A stretch of 64,000 nucleotides of DNA from CAYRJD01 sp965212125. Lineage in GTDB: Bacteria > Actinomycetota > Acidimicrobiia > Acidimicrobiales > Poriferisodalaceae. The translations under genes were made by a program, and so were the position numbers. Where the stretch lies: the NCBI GenBank assembly GCA_965212125.1, contig OZ243045.1:186001-250000 (forward strand). Reading direction: 5' to 3'. A model generated the notes under the pieces. That model saw nothing but the letters and a program-made list of their open reading frames with translations. It was not told the DNA's origin and did not search any database. Positions 15,568-23,624 of the stretch are shown piece after piece (within the stretch, counting starts at the first letter, position 1; each line of letters opens with the position of its first letter).

Positions 15568-17916
15568 CTATTTGCTGCCGCCCGCTTGCGCGATAGCGCG
15601 CCAGACTCGTTCGGGTCGCAAGGGCATGTCAAGGTGAGTAACGCCAAGATGCGCTAAGGCGTCAATCACTGCGTTTTGAATAGCGGGAGTCGCCCCAACC
15701 GATCCCGCCTCGCCGATGCCTTTTGCGCCCAACGGGTTGATGTGCGTGGGGGTCTCCATTTTGACCAGCTCAAACAGCGGCAGCTCGGGCGCCGAGATAA
15801 CCGGGTAGTCGGCAAAGTTTCCGCTAATCGGGTTGCCGTCTTCGTCGTAAACAAACTCCTCCAATAACGCCTGGGCCGCACCCTGACCTAACCCGCCGTG
15901 CACCTGGCCAGCCGCCAGCAACGGGTTGAGAATCGTGCCTGCATCGTCACAGGCCACCAGCCTCTGCAGCACCACCTCACCGGTGTGCCGATCCACCTCA
16001 ACCACAGCCAAATGCGCCCCAAACGGAAAGGTCGGTCCTTCGGATTCAAACTCTTCTTCCGCGTGCAGCAGGCGCGGCCCGTGGCTGCCTTGCTCTGGCG
16101 CGTGATCGTCTTGCCCTGCCAGGTGAGCCGCAATGTCATCCCAGCCGACCGAAATCGCCGGAGTGCCGACCACGGAGAACTTGCCGGAGCTTGTGTCAAG
16201 GCTCACGTCGTCTTCGGCGGCCTCAAGCATTCCAGCCGCAATGCTGGTCGCCTGCTTTACCAGCGCATTTGACGCCTCCCAAAGAGACGCTCCCGCCAGC
16301 TGCACCGACCTTGACCCACCCGTGACACCACCCCGTGGAACCAGATCGGTGTCTCCGTGGATTACCTCGATGTCGTCATATGGCACGCCCGTGCTGTCGG
16401 CTATCAGCATCGCCCAAGCGGTGTGATGCCCTTGCCCGTAGGGCGAAGAGCCGGTGCGAGCCACGATGCCGCCGCCGCCCACCAACTCCACGGCCCCATA
16501 TTCGGAGCGGCCGAGGCCTGCGGTGCGTTCAACGTAGGTGGACAGCCCCAGACCCAGCCAACGATCTTCGTCCGCGCTCAAGCGGCGGGTTTGCTCGGCT
16601 CGCAGATCGTCGTAGCTGGCTGCCGCTAGCACCGCGTCTAAAGCCGCTTCGTATCGGCCGGAGTCATAGGGAGAGCCGGTCGGAGTGACGAGCGGGAACG
16701 CATCCGGCGCCAAAAAATTCTTGCGCCGAACCTGTGCCGGGTCCATTTCAATGGCAGCCGCAAAGGCATCAACCGCGCGCTCAATAGCGGCGGCGGCTTC
16801 GGGCCGACCAGCGCCGCGATACGGCCCGATCGGAGTGGTGTTGGTTACAACCGAGGCCGAGGTAAAGCTCACCGACGCAATGTCGTAGCAGCCGCTCAAC
16901 ATCGTCAGGCAGTTGTTCGGCAGCCCGGCTCCCATCGATGCGTAAGCCCCGGACTCTTGAACAACGTGCAAGCTGTACGCAGTAATGCGGCCGTCGCGCC
17001 TGCCGCCGATTTTCATGTATTGCACCTGGCCGCGGCCGTGCACCAAACCAACCATGTCAGCGCTGCGCGGCGGTATCCAAGTAACCGGCACCCCGCATCG
17101 GCGAGACAGCCAGCCCAGCAGCGCCTCTTCCGGGGACGGGCGAGCTTTGGCGCCAAAGCTGCCGCCGACATCGCGAGACACGACGCGAACCTGCTCTTTT
17201 TCCAGCCCCAAGATCGCGCACAACCCGCCACGAACCGGATGCGGCCCCTGACCTGCGTTGAAGTGATTCAGACGACCGTCTTCGTCCCAATAGGCGCACG
17301 CCACACGCGGCTCTAACGGAGCTGGCGCAAGACGATTGTTGACCGACCGCACCTCGCAGACAACTTCGCAGTCTGAGAAATCGGCCGCCGTGCCCTCCGC
17401 TTGGGTGCCTTCGCTGGTCAGGCGGCACACCACATTGCCGTCGGCGGCTTCGTCAAACAGCTGCACCGCGCCTGGCTCAAGCGCCGCCTCGGGATCAACC
17501 ACCGCTGGCAATGGCTCGTAGCTGACCTCTATCAGCTCTGCGGCATCGGCGGCGGCGGTGAGGGACGTGGCAACGATGGCCGCAATCGGTTCGCCCACAA
17601 AGCGCACGCGCCCGTCGGCCAGCAGGGGTCGGATCATGGCTGGATCAAAAGCCGGGCTGGCGAGTGGATATGTGGCGCTGCCCAGGCTGTTCTCAGGATC
17701 GTTCGCCAGGTCGGAAAAGACGACCACGTCCAGCACGCCCGGTGCTGTCTTGGCGGCGCTTGTATCTATCTGGGTTAGCAAGGCGTGAGCCATGGTTGAG
17801 GTGACGTAATGAGCGAAGGCGGTGTCGGCCGGTGCCACGTTGGAGACGAACTCGCCCTGACCTCGCAACAGATGGTCGTCCTCACGCCTGGTTAGTGATG
17901 TCCCTCGCAGAGTCAT
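15568..17916 (-). CDS. xanthine dehydrogenase family molybdopterin-binding subunit, CoxL-like (form II type)
   Basis: 782-residue large subunit of a molybdenum hydroxylase. The N-terminal aldehyde oxidase/xanthine dehydrogenase a/b-hammerhead region is followed by the molybdopterin-binding region (DVGGSFGAKARPSPEE, then GPYRGAGRPEAAAAIERAVDA in two parts, and PLGAKGIGEAGSVG with the base-catalyst Glu near the C-terminus). The loop reads AYRGAGR-like, as in form II CoxL-related enzymes, not the AYxCSFR of true CO dehydrogenase. No FAD or 2Fe-2S subunit genes are adjacent, so partners must be elsewhere. Start ATG 17916. Substrate unknown; CO is unlikely. Confidence 0.88.
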   Translation of the reverse strand: MTLRGTSLTRREDDHLLRGQGEFVSNVAPADTAFAHYVTSTMAHALLTQIDTSAAKTAPGVLDVVVFSDLANDPENSLGSATYPLASPAFDPAMIRPLLADGRVRFVGEPIAAIVATSLTAAADAAELIEVSYEPLPAVVDPEAALEPGAVQLFDEAADGNVVCRLTSEGTQAEGTAADFSDCEVVCEVRSVNNRLAPAPLEPRVACAYWDEDGRLNHFNAGQGPHPVRGGLCAILGLEKEQVRVVSRDVGGSFGAKARPSPEEALLGWLSRRCGVPVTWIPPRSADMVGLVHGRGQVQYMKIGGRRDGRITAYSLHVVQESGAYASMGAGLPNNCLTMLSGCYDIASVSFTSASVVTNTTPIGPYRGAGRPEAAAAIERAVDAFAAAIEMDPAQVRRKNFLAPDAFPLVTPTGSPYDSGRYEAALDAVLAAASYDDLRAEQTRRLSADEDRWLGLGLSTYVERTAGLGRSEYGAVELVGGGGIVARTGSSPYGQGHHTAWAMLIADSTGVPYDDIEVIHGDTDLVPRGGVTGGSRSVQLAGASLWEASNALVKQATSIAAGMLEAAEDDVSLDTSSGKFSVVGTPAISVGWDDIAAHLAGQDDHAPEQGSHGPRLLHAEEEFESEGPTFPFGAHLAVVEVDRHTGEVVLQRLVACDDAGTILNPLLAAGQVHGGLGQGAAQALLEEFVYDEDGNPISGNFADYPVISAPELPLFELVKMETPTHINPLGAKGIGEAGSVGATPAIQNAVIDALAHLGVTHLDMPLRPERVWRAIAQAGGSK

Positions 17917-18022
17917 AGAACCTTTTCTGATTAGCCGGGGCGGCTGGGCTTGGTCGGGCTAGCCGGCAGTGTTGGCCGGGTTAACCAGCAGTGATTGTGC
18001 CAGCTAGGCGAAGTGCTAGCTT

Positions 18023-18130
18023 TGCAAGCAAGCGAGCGACTGCTCAGCGAAGCCGGTTGGAATCCGGCACTGTCCCGCAACGGTGAAGTCCCATTTGGGA
18101 ATAAGTCCGGACGCCTGACGTCGCCTTGCA
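18023..18130 (+). ncRNA. cobalamin riboswitch aptamer
   Basis: Upstream of the B12 uptake genes the sequence GAAGCCGGTTGGAATCCGG, then the box CACTGTCCCGCAACGGTGAA (18068-18087), then AGTCCGGACGCCTG (18104-18117) follow the conserved cobalamin riboswitch core in order and spacing. A closing stem is visible: 18023-18028 (TGCAAG) with 18125-18130 (CTTGCA) and 18036-18040 (GCGAC) with 18120-18124 (GTCGC). The variable arm is short. Ends are approximate. Expected effect: cobalamin binding lowers expression of the downstream transporter. Confidence 0.92.
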
Positions 18131-18163
18131 CAACAGCTCCCGCGGAGGGGTTGGTGTGCGGCA

Positions 18164-18199
18164 GATTCCTGTCGTACATAACTACGGCAGACAGGAATC
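18164..18199 (+). promoter_or_regulatory. hairpin sequestering the btuF ribosome binding site (riboswitch expression platform)
   Basis: GATTCCTGTC (18164-18173) and GACAGGAATC (18190-18199) form a perfect 10-base-pair stem. The 3' arm contains the AGGA Shine-Dalgarno sequence, six bases before the TTG start at 18203. No U-run follows, so control looks translational: the stem hides the ribosome site when the aptamer is ligand-bound. Confidence 0.8.
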
Positions 18200-18202
18200 A
18201 AA

Positions 18203-19219
18203 TTGCGAAGCACTTCATCTAAGACACGATTTCTTGCGCCGTCGGCGATCGCATTCGCCCTGCTTGCTGCAGTTGGGTTAGCTGCGGCCGGGCTGATTGC
18301 GGCGGCTTGCAGCAGTGACGTAAGTTCGGACAGCACCAGTACCAGCACCGGCGTGACCGACACAGCCCAAACGGCAGCGACGGCATCGCCAGACACATCA
18401 ACGCCGCCGTCAGACACAACCCCGGCATCGGCAGGCATAGCTCCAGGTCTCCCAACGCCGAGCAGAATCGTTTCGCTTTCGCCCACCGCAACGGAGATCT
18501 TGTTTGCCGTTGGCGCGGGATCGCAGGTCGTGGCGGCGGATGAGTTCAGCAACTATCCGCCGGAAGCTCCGTTGGTGCCAGGGCTGTCTGCCTGGGCACC
18601 CAACCTGGAGTCAATCGCAGAGCTTGAGCCCGACCTGGTGGTTCTGTCCGACAACTCAGTAACAGAAGAGTTGAACAACCTAGGCATTGAGGTTTTGGTG
18701 CAGGCAGCACCCGTCAATCTGCAAGGCGTCTACGACCAGATACTTGACATGGGCGTCATAACCGGCAACGGGTCCAAAGCGCAAGAGGTGGTGGATCAGA
18801 TGCGAGCAGATGTCGAGACGCTGGTTGCAACGGTTAGCGGCAGCCCGCAACGGACGTTTTTTCACGAGCTTGACGACACGCTTTACACGGCTACCTCGCA
18901 GACCTTGATCGGCTATCTGTATTCGCTGGTGGGTCTGACAAACATCGCCGACAACGGAGCGACCGACGGATCGGGTTCCGCATACCCCCAGCTCAGCACC
19001 GAGTTTGTGTTAGCAGCCGACCCGGACTTTATTTTTTACGCGGACGGTCAGTGCTGCGGGCAGAGCGCAGAATCCATTGCGGCACGCCCGGGCTGGGATG
19101 CGCTGTCGGCGGTGCGAAACGGGAACGTCATAGAGGTGGATGAAGATATTTCCAGTCGCTGGGGGCCGCGCTCGGTGCAGTTCCTAGAAGCGATAATCGC
19201 AGCCGTTGTTGCGGGCTGA
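18203..19219 (+). CDS. btuF: cobalamin ABC transporter substrate-binding lipoprotein (BtuF-like)
   Basis: Extracytoplasmic lipoprotein that should capture cobalamin and deliver it to the BtuCD complex. 338 residues with a signal peptide and lipobox LIAAACSS (C36), then a Ser/Thr-rich linker. The periplasmic-binding fold of the class III type starts at RIVSLSPTATEILFAVGAG and includes DEFSNYPPEA and an FVLAADPDFIFYADGQCCG stretch. TTG at 18203 is chosen because AGGA sits six bases upstream and is paired in the regulatory hairpin. The riboswitch makes cobalamin, rather than iron-siderophore, the likely ligand. Confidence 0.9.
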   Translation: MRSTSSKTRFLAPSAIAFALLAAVGLAAAGLIAAACSSDVSSDSTSTSTGVTDTAQTAATASPDTSTPPSDTTPASAGIAPGLPTPSRIVSLSPTATEILFAVGAGSQVVAADEFSNYPPEAPLVPGLSAWAPNLESIAELEPDLVVLSDNSVTEELNNLGIEVLVQAAPVNLQGVYDQILDMGVITGNGSKAQEVVDQMRADVETLVATVSGSPQRTFFHELDDTLYTATSQTLIGYLYSLVGLTNIADNGATDGSGSAYPQLSTEFVLAADPDFIFYADGQCCGQSAESIAARPGWDALSAVRNGNVIEVDEDISSRWGPRSVQFLEAIIAAVVAG

Positions 19220-20291
19220 GCAATCGTTGCAAGCTGAGCAGGTCGCTGGCGGGGCTAGCCAAGTCGGCCTGCAGCGTTGGGTGTGGGTGCTTGCGGGTTT
19301 GGCCACGCTTGGTGCGGCCGCAGCCGGGCTAGCCATCGGCCCGGCAGATCTGGGGGTGTGGGAAGTAGCGCTGGAGCTTGCCGATCGCCTGCCGTTCGTC
19401 ACCGCCGACAGCGGCCTGAGCGACATCCAAGCGCGCATCGTTACCCAAGTGCGTGCGCCGCGCGTAGCTCTGGGTGCGTTGGTGGGCGCCTGCCTAGCCA
19501 TTAGCGGTGCGAGCTACCAAGCGGTGTTTCGCAATCCGCTAGCAGACCCGTATCTGCTAGGCGTGGCTGCGGGCGCCGGCCTAGGCGCAACCATCGCCAT
19601 TGTTTCAGGCGCCGGCGATGGCGTTGGCGTGATCGACACGGTTCCGCTGCTGGCGTTCGTGGGGGCACTCAGCGCGGTGGGTATCACCTACGTTCTGGGG
19701 CGAACCGCGCAGGGGCGCAGCAATCCCGTGTCGCTGCTACTAGCGGGCATCGCAGTGGCGAGCTTTCTCGCCGCCGTTCAGACGTTTTTGCTGCAGCGCA
19801 ACGGCGACACCATTCGCCAGGTTTATACGTGGATTTTGGGGCGACTCAACGCCGCCTCTTGGGATGAGGTCTGGCTGCTGGCGCCCTATGCACTGGTGGC
19901 TGGCGCAGTGTTGATTGCCTATCGCCGAGTGCTTGATGTGATGCGCCTGGGTGATGCCGAGGTTGAGTCGCTGGGCGTGCGGCCGTCCTTGGTGCGAGCG
20001 ATCATCGTGCTGGCGGCATCGCTGGCAACCGCAGCAGCAGTGGCGGTAAGCGGGCTAATCGCGTTTGTGGGAATAATCGTGCCGCACACAGTGCGACTGG
20101 TAGTGGGAGCTTCAAATCGGCTGGTGCTGCCGCTTTCGATGCTGGTGGGAGCGGCGTTTATGATGACCGCAGATCTAGTCGGACGAACACTTACCGCACC
20201 GTTGGAAATCCCCATCGGAGTGATTACTGCATTTTGCGGGGCGCCGTTCTTTTTGCTCGTGTTACGCAGCAGTCGGCGGGCTTTGCAGTGA
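19206..20291 (+). CDS. btuC: cobalamin ABC transporter permease (BtuC/FecCD family)
   Basis: Membrane permease of 361 residues with about ten hydrophobic segments. Family landmarks: RAPRVALGALVGACLAISGASYQAVFRNPLADPYLLG in two parts, a GRTAQGRSNPVSLLLAGIAV region, and the ATPase-contact loop ESLGVRP in helix pair 6-7. The annotated TTG at 19206 overlaps btuF by 14 bases; TTG 19209 or 19224 are alternatives. It is in one operon under the riboswitch, with btuD overlapping its stop. Confidence 0.92.
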   Translation: MLRAEQSLQAEQVAGGASQVGLQRWVWVLAGLATLGAAAAGLAIGPADLGVWEVALELADRLPFVTADSGLSDIQARIVTQVRAPRVALGALVGACLAISGASYQAVFRNPLADPYLLGVAAGAGLGATIAIVSGAGDGVGVIDTVPLLAFVGALSAVGITYVLGRTAQGRSNPVSLLLAGIAVASFLAAVQTFLLQRNGDTIRQVYTWILGRLNAASWDEVWLLAPYALVAGAVLIAYRRVLDVMRLGDAEVESLGVRPSLVRAIIVLAASLATAAAVAVSGLIAFVGIIVPHTVRLVVGASNRLVLPLSMLVGAAFMMTADLVGRTLTAPLEIPIGVITAFCGAPFFLLVLRSSRRALQ

Positions 20292-21181
20292 GCGATCAAG
20301 CGCGGGCTGGCGATCAAGCGCGGACTAGTGGTCAAGCGCCAGCGAGCGACCCCGTGTTGGAAACCCGCGCAGTTGATGTTTGTGTGGGCGGCAAGAAAAT
20401 CTTGGAACAGGTGGAGCTAAGCATTGCGGCGGGCGAGTGGGTAACGCTGGTGGGACCAAACGGTGCGGGCAAATCGCTACTGCTGGCAACGCTGGCGGGA
20501 TTTATTGCGCCGACCGCTAGCGACGACAGCGGCGTCTTTTGCCAGGGCGAGCCGCTTGGCGCGCTGTCGGTGCGAGAGCGTTCCCGCAAGATCGCTTACG
20601 TTCCGCAGCAGCCAGCCAGGCCGATCTCTATGACGGTGAGCGATTACGTGCTGCTTGGTCGCACGCCGCATCTGCATCCGCTGGGAAGCGAAGGCCCGGC
20701 CGACAAGAAAATCTGCGCCGCGGCTATCGAGCGTCTGGATCTGGCGGATCTGGCGCACAGACATCTGGAGACGCTGAGCGGAGGCGAGATGCAGCGCTGC
20801 CATTTGGCGCGTGCAATAGCGCAAGAAACACCGATCGTGATCTTGGACGAACCGACCACCGCGCTTGACATCGGGCATGAGCAGAAAGCACTAGAACTAA
20901 TCGATGAACTGCGTTCGGAGCGCAACCTTACGGTTGTGGCGGCCATGCATGAACTGAACGCGGCCGCGCGGTATTCCGATCGGCTGGTGCTGTTGGCGTC
21001 GGGCAAGCTGGCGACAAGCGGACCGGCGAGCGAAGTGCTAACGCGGTCGCGCTTGCGCGATGTTTACGGTGTTTCGGTGAGGGTTCTGCGCCGCGGCGGA
21101 CGTGATGCTGACCGCAGCGACCGTGCTGCTGGCACGGAAACTGTGGTCGTGCCAATCCGGCCAGCAAGCTCCCACGATTAG
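20288..21181 (+). CDS. btuD: cobalamin ABC transporter ATP-binding protein (BtuD-like)
   Basis: ATPase of 297 residues that powers BtuC. Walker A GPNGAGKS, signature LSGGEMQR and Walker B IVILDEP are intact, and the switch His is in AAMHELN. GTG at 20288 overlaps the btuC TGA by four bases (GTGA) and is preferred over an in-frame upstream start at 20234 that would overlap by 58 bases. The first ~20 residues are encoded by an 18-base repeat and read like duplicated DQAR units, outside the ATPase fold. Confidence 0.92.
   Translation: MSDQARAGDQARTSGQAPASDPVLETRAVDVCVGGKKILEQVELSIAAGEWVTLVGPNGAGKSLLLATLAGFIAPTASDDSGVFCQGEPLGALSVRERSRKIAYVPQQPARPISMTVSDYVLLGRTPHLHPLGSEGPADKKICAAAIERLDLADLAHRHLETLSGGEMQRCHLARAIAQETPIVILDEPTTALDIGHEQKALELIDELRSERNLTVVAAMHELNAAARYSDRLVLLASGKLATSGPASEVLTRSRLRDVYGVSVRVLRRGGRDADRSDRAAGTETVVVPIRPASSHD
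20292..20323. repeat. 18-bp-period repeat at the 5' end of btuD
   Basis: GCGATCAAGCGCGG occurs at 20292-20305 and 20310-20323, with a third degraded copy (GGTCAAGCGCC) starting near 20330. The period of 18 keeps frame, giving duplicated Asp-Gln-Ala-Arg units at the protein N-terminus. Confidence 0.8.
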
Positions 21182-21199
21182 CCATGAGCAGAAGCCAAA

Positions 21200-21784
21200 A
21201 TGGACGCTATTAACCCCGACAAAACCCCGCCCGTTGAAGGCCCGCAGATGGCTGGCATGCGCACAGCCTCATCTCTGGTGCTGGTCAACACCGGCGACGG
21301 CAAGGGCAAATCAACGGCGGCTTTCGGCGTGATCCTCAGAGCCGTTGCGCGTGACTGGTCGGTCGGCGTGGTGCAGTTCCTCAAATCGGGCGACTGGAAC
21401 ACGGGCGAAGAGCGCCTCTGTCGCGAAAAGTTGGGCGTTGATTGGTGGGCGATGGGCGATGGGTTTTCGTGGGACTCCGAAGATCTGAGCGAGGACGAAG
21501 CAATAGCGCAGCAAGCCTGGCGCCACGCCAGCGATGTGATTGCGGCGGGGAAACACCGTCTGGTGGTGCTAGATGAGATCACCTACCCGATGAACTGGGG
21601 ATGGATAAGCACCGACGATGTGCTTGCCGCCTTGGCGAACCGACCGGCCGATGTCAACGTCATTCTCACCGGGCGTGATGCCCCGGCGGCTCTGATTGAA
21701 GCGTCGGACACCACAACGGAGATGAAGAACGTCAAGCATGCTTTTGACGCGGGCATAGTCGCCAAGAAGGGGATCGACTATTAA
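21200..21784 (+). CDS. cobO: cob(I)yrinic acid a,c-diamide adenosyltransferase
   Basis: Adds the 5'-deoxyadenosyl group of ATP to cobalt(I) corrinoids, giving the adenosylcobalamin form. 194 residues from ATG 21200. The P-loop NTGDGKGKST is at about 30-39, and the CobO/BtuR signatures VVQFLKSGDWNTGE, VLDEITYPMNWGW and NVILTGRDAP are present. It sits 18 bases after btuD, so imported cobalamin and its activation are probably under one riboswitch. Confidence 0.95.
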   Translation: MDAINPDKTPPVEGPQMAGMRTASSLVLVNTGDGKGKSTAAFGVILRAVARDWSVGVVQFLKSGDWNTGEERLCREKLGVDWWAMGDGFSWDSEDLSEDEAIAQQAWRHASDVIAAGKHRLVVLDEITYPMNWGWISTDDVLAALANRPADVNVILTGRDAPAALIEASDTTTEMKNVKHAFDAGIVAKKGIDY

Positions 21785-21857
21785 CGGCCGTGCGAGTAGC
21801 TGGTGCGCCAGTAGCCACCGCGCCAGCCGGATCGCGACTGGCCAAGCACTGGCTGGC

Positions 21858-23624
21858 TTGGCGCTCGCAAGCCTTGTTCTGCTAGCCGCGTGCTCCAGCG
21901 GATCAGACGCCAGCGATTCATCCTCCGCCACGACTGACACGGACACAACTGACACCGAGCAAATCCCACCGGAGGAGACCGCACCAACAACGACGGTTGA
22001 CCCCGGTCCAAACACCAGCGGCAGCCTCACGATCTTGCTAGCGAGCGACCCCACTCCGATCACCGGCTGGACACCGTGGGATGACGTGTGCGCCTGGGCT
22101 TGTCGAAATGTGATCGACCATGTACTAGAGACGCTCAGCGTGGTGCTGCCAGACGGCACGGTCGAGCCCTGGCTGGCGCAATCAATAGAGCCGGACGTGT
22201 CGCTCAGGCTCTGGACGGTCAAGCTGCGCCCGGACATCACCTTCAGCGACGGGCAGGCATTAACGGCGGCGGTGGTCAAGGAAGGCATTGACAGTTTTCT
22301 TAAAGCCGGTGCGGCTAGCCGAGCCCATGTGCGTGATTCGCTGCTGCTGACCGTCCAAGCAATCGACGAGCTAACCCTGGAGTTTGATCTGAGCGAACCC
22401 AGCGGCGGTTTTCCGGCTTCTTTGGCGGGCCCGCTTGGACGGGTTTTTTCGGTGCAGGCTGCTGACTCCAACGAAGACTTTTTCGCAACCTCCCCCGTGG
22501 GCACCGGGCCGTTCAAGTTCGCTAGCTGGTCGCCCGGCCAACCGGTTGTGCTGGAGGCAAATCCGAACTACTGGATGACCGATGAGCAAGGCGACCGGCT
22601 GCCCTATCTGTCGCAGCTGACCTTCGTCCAGGTGCCCGATGAGGCCGCCCGCCTTGCAATGCTTGAAGCCGGCGACGGGGACGTGCTGCAAACCCGCGCT
22701 CCGCAAACCGTCGCCCAGGCACGTGAGATCGGCGGCCCGAACGCCCTTAATGTCGTCAGCAACATTGACGACAACATCGGCGCTATTGCTTTCAACACTT
22801 TGCGAGCGCCCTTTGACGACGTGCGGGTGCGACGGGCTTTGGTTGCCGCCGTCGATCAGGAGCAGCTGCTAGCCAAGATTGACACCGACGTGCTGGCGGC
22901 CACCCAGTGGTGGGCGCCGACCAGCGTTTGGTATTCCCAGCGAGTCGCTAGTGAATGGCCATCAAACAACCCGGCCAAGGCGACGGAGCTATTGAACGAA
23001 TACATCGCCGACGCCGAGCGCTCCGACGAGCGGGCCGTGGGTGAGCCGATTCAAGTGCGCATTCAATGCACCGACGACGTGGCTTTGGTGTCGCTCGTGG
23101 ATGAGTTGAAACTTCAGTTGGACGCCACCGGGCTGGTAGAGGTCGTGCCCGAAACGGTTTCTCGCACCGGGCTCATTCAGCGCGTCACCGGATCTGTGGT
23201 TGATAGACCGTCGTTCAGCGGCGACTTCACCGCCACGTGTTGGCGCCTGGGTGGTGAGTCAGACCCGTGGGTGCTGCTGGATGCGGCGTTAGGACCGACG
23301 CGCACATCGCCGCTCAACATTGCGAACCTGCACACCGAGGAGCTAGCTGGTTTGGTTGGTCGGTTGCAGGGAAGCGAAGGGCTTGCCGACCGCCAAGCCG
23401 CCGTTGAGGCCGTAATGCTGGCGTTTGCTGTCGAGGTGCCGTACATGTATTTGGGGCATTCGTCAAGCGCTGTTATTGCGCGACCGCAGGTGCAGGGGGT
23501 GGAGGAATGGTTGTTGCCATCGGGAGAGAAAGTGCAAGGCCACCGGCTTGGGGTGGGCCGCTACACGCAGCTTCGGATGTCTGACGAGCCGGATGAGCCA
23601 GCCGATACGACACCTAGTGAATAA
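21858..23624 (+). CDS. ABC transporter substrate-binding lipoprotein, family 5 (peptide/opine type)
   Basis: Binds an oligopeptide-like or other ligand outside the membrane. About 588 residues with lipobox LLAACSS, an acidic Ser/Thr linker, then the SBP_bac_5 fold: NVIDHVLETL, LRPDITFSDGQALTAA, VGTGPFKFASWSPGQPVVLEANPNYW (in two parts) and AFNTLRAPFDDVRVRRALVAAVDQ (in two parts). From the first usual start codon, TTG 21858, the signal peptide lacks a positively charged n-region. The frame is open upstream to ATT 21780, overlapping the cobO stop, and would add an Arg-rich n-region, so translation may begin there. No permease or ATPase genes are adjacent. Confidence 0.85.
   Translation: MALASLVLLAACSSGSDASDSSSATTDTDTTDTEQIPPEETAPTTTVDPGPNTSGSLTILLASDPTPITGWTPWDDVCAWACRNVIDHVLETLSVVLPDGTVEPWLAQSIEPDVSLRLWTVKLRPDITFSDGQALTAAVVKEGIDSFLKAGAASRAHVRDSLLLTVQAIDELTLEFDLSEPSGGFPASLAGPLGRVFSVQAADSNEDFFATSPVGTGPFKFASWSPGQPVVLEANPNYWMTDEQGDRLPYLSQLTFVQVPDEAARLAMLEAGDGDVLQTRAPQTVAQAREIGGPNALNVVSNIDDNIGAIAFNTLRAPFDDVRVRRALVAAVDQEQLLAKIDTDVLAATQWWAPTSVWYSQRVASEWPSNNPAKATELLNEYIADAERSDERAVGEPIQVRIQCTDDVALVSLVDELKLQLDATGLVEVVPETVSRTGLIQRVTGSVVDRPSFSGDFTATCWRLGGESDPWVLLDAALGPTRTSPLNIANLHTEELAGLVGRLQGSEGLADRQAAVEAVMLAFAVEVPYMYLGHSSSAVIARPQVQGVEEWLLPSGEKVQGHRLGVGRYTQLRMSDEPDEPADTTPSE

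Noticed and set aside
15568..17916. Naming the molybdopterin subunit carbon monoxide dehydrogenase (coxL)
   Set aside because: The active-site loop is of the AYRGAGR-like form II type and the other two subunits are absent; CO oxidation is unlikely.
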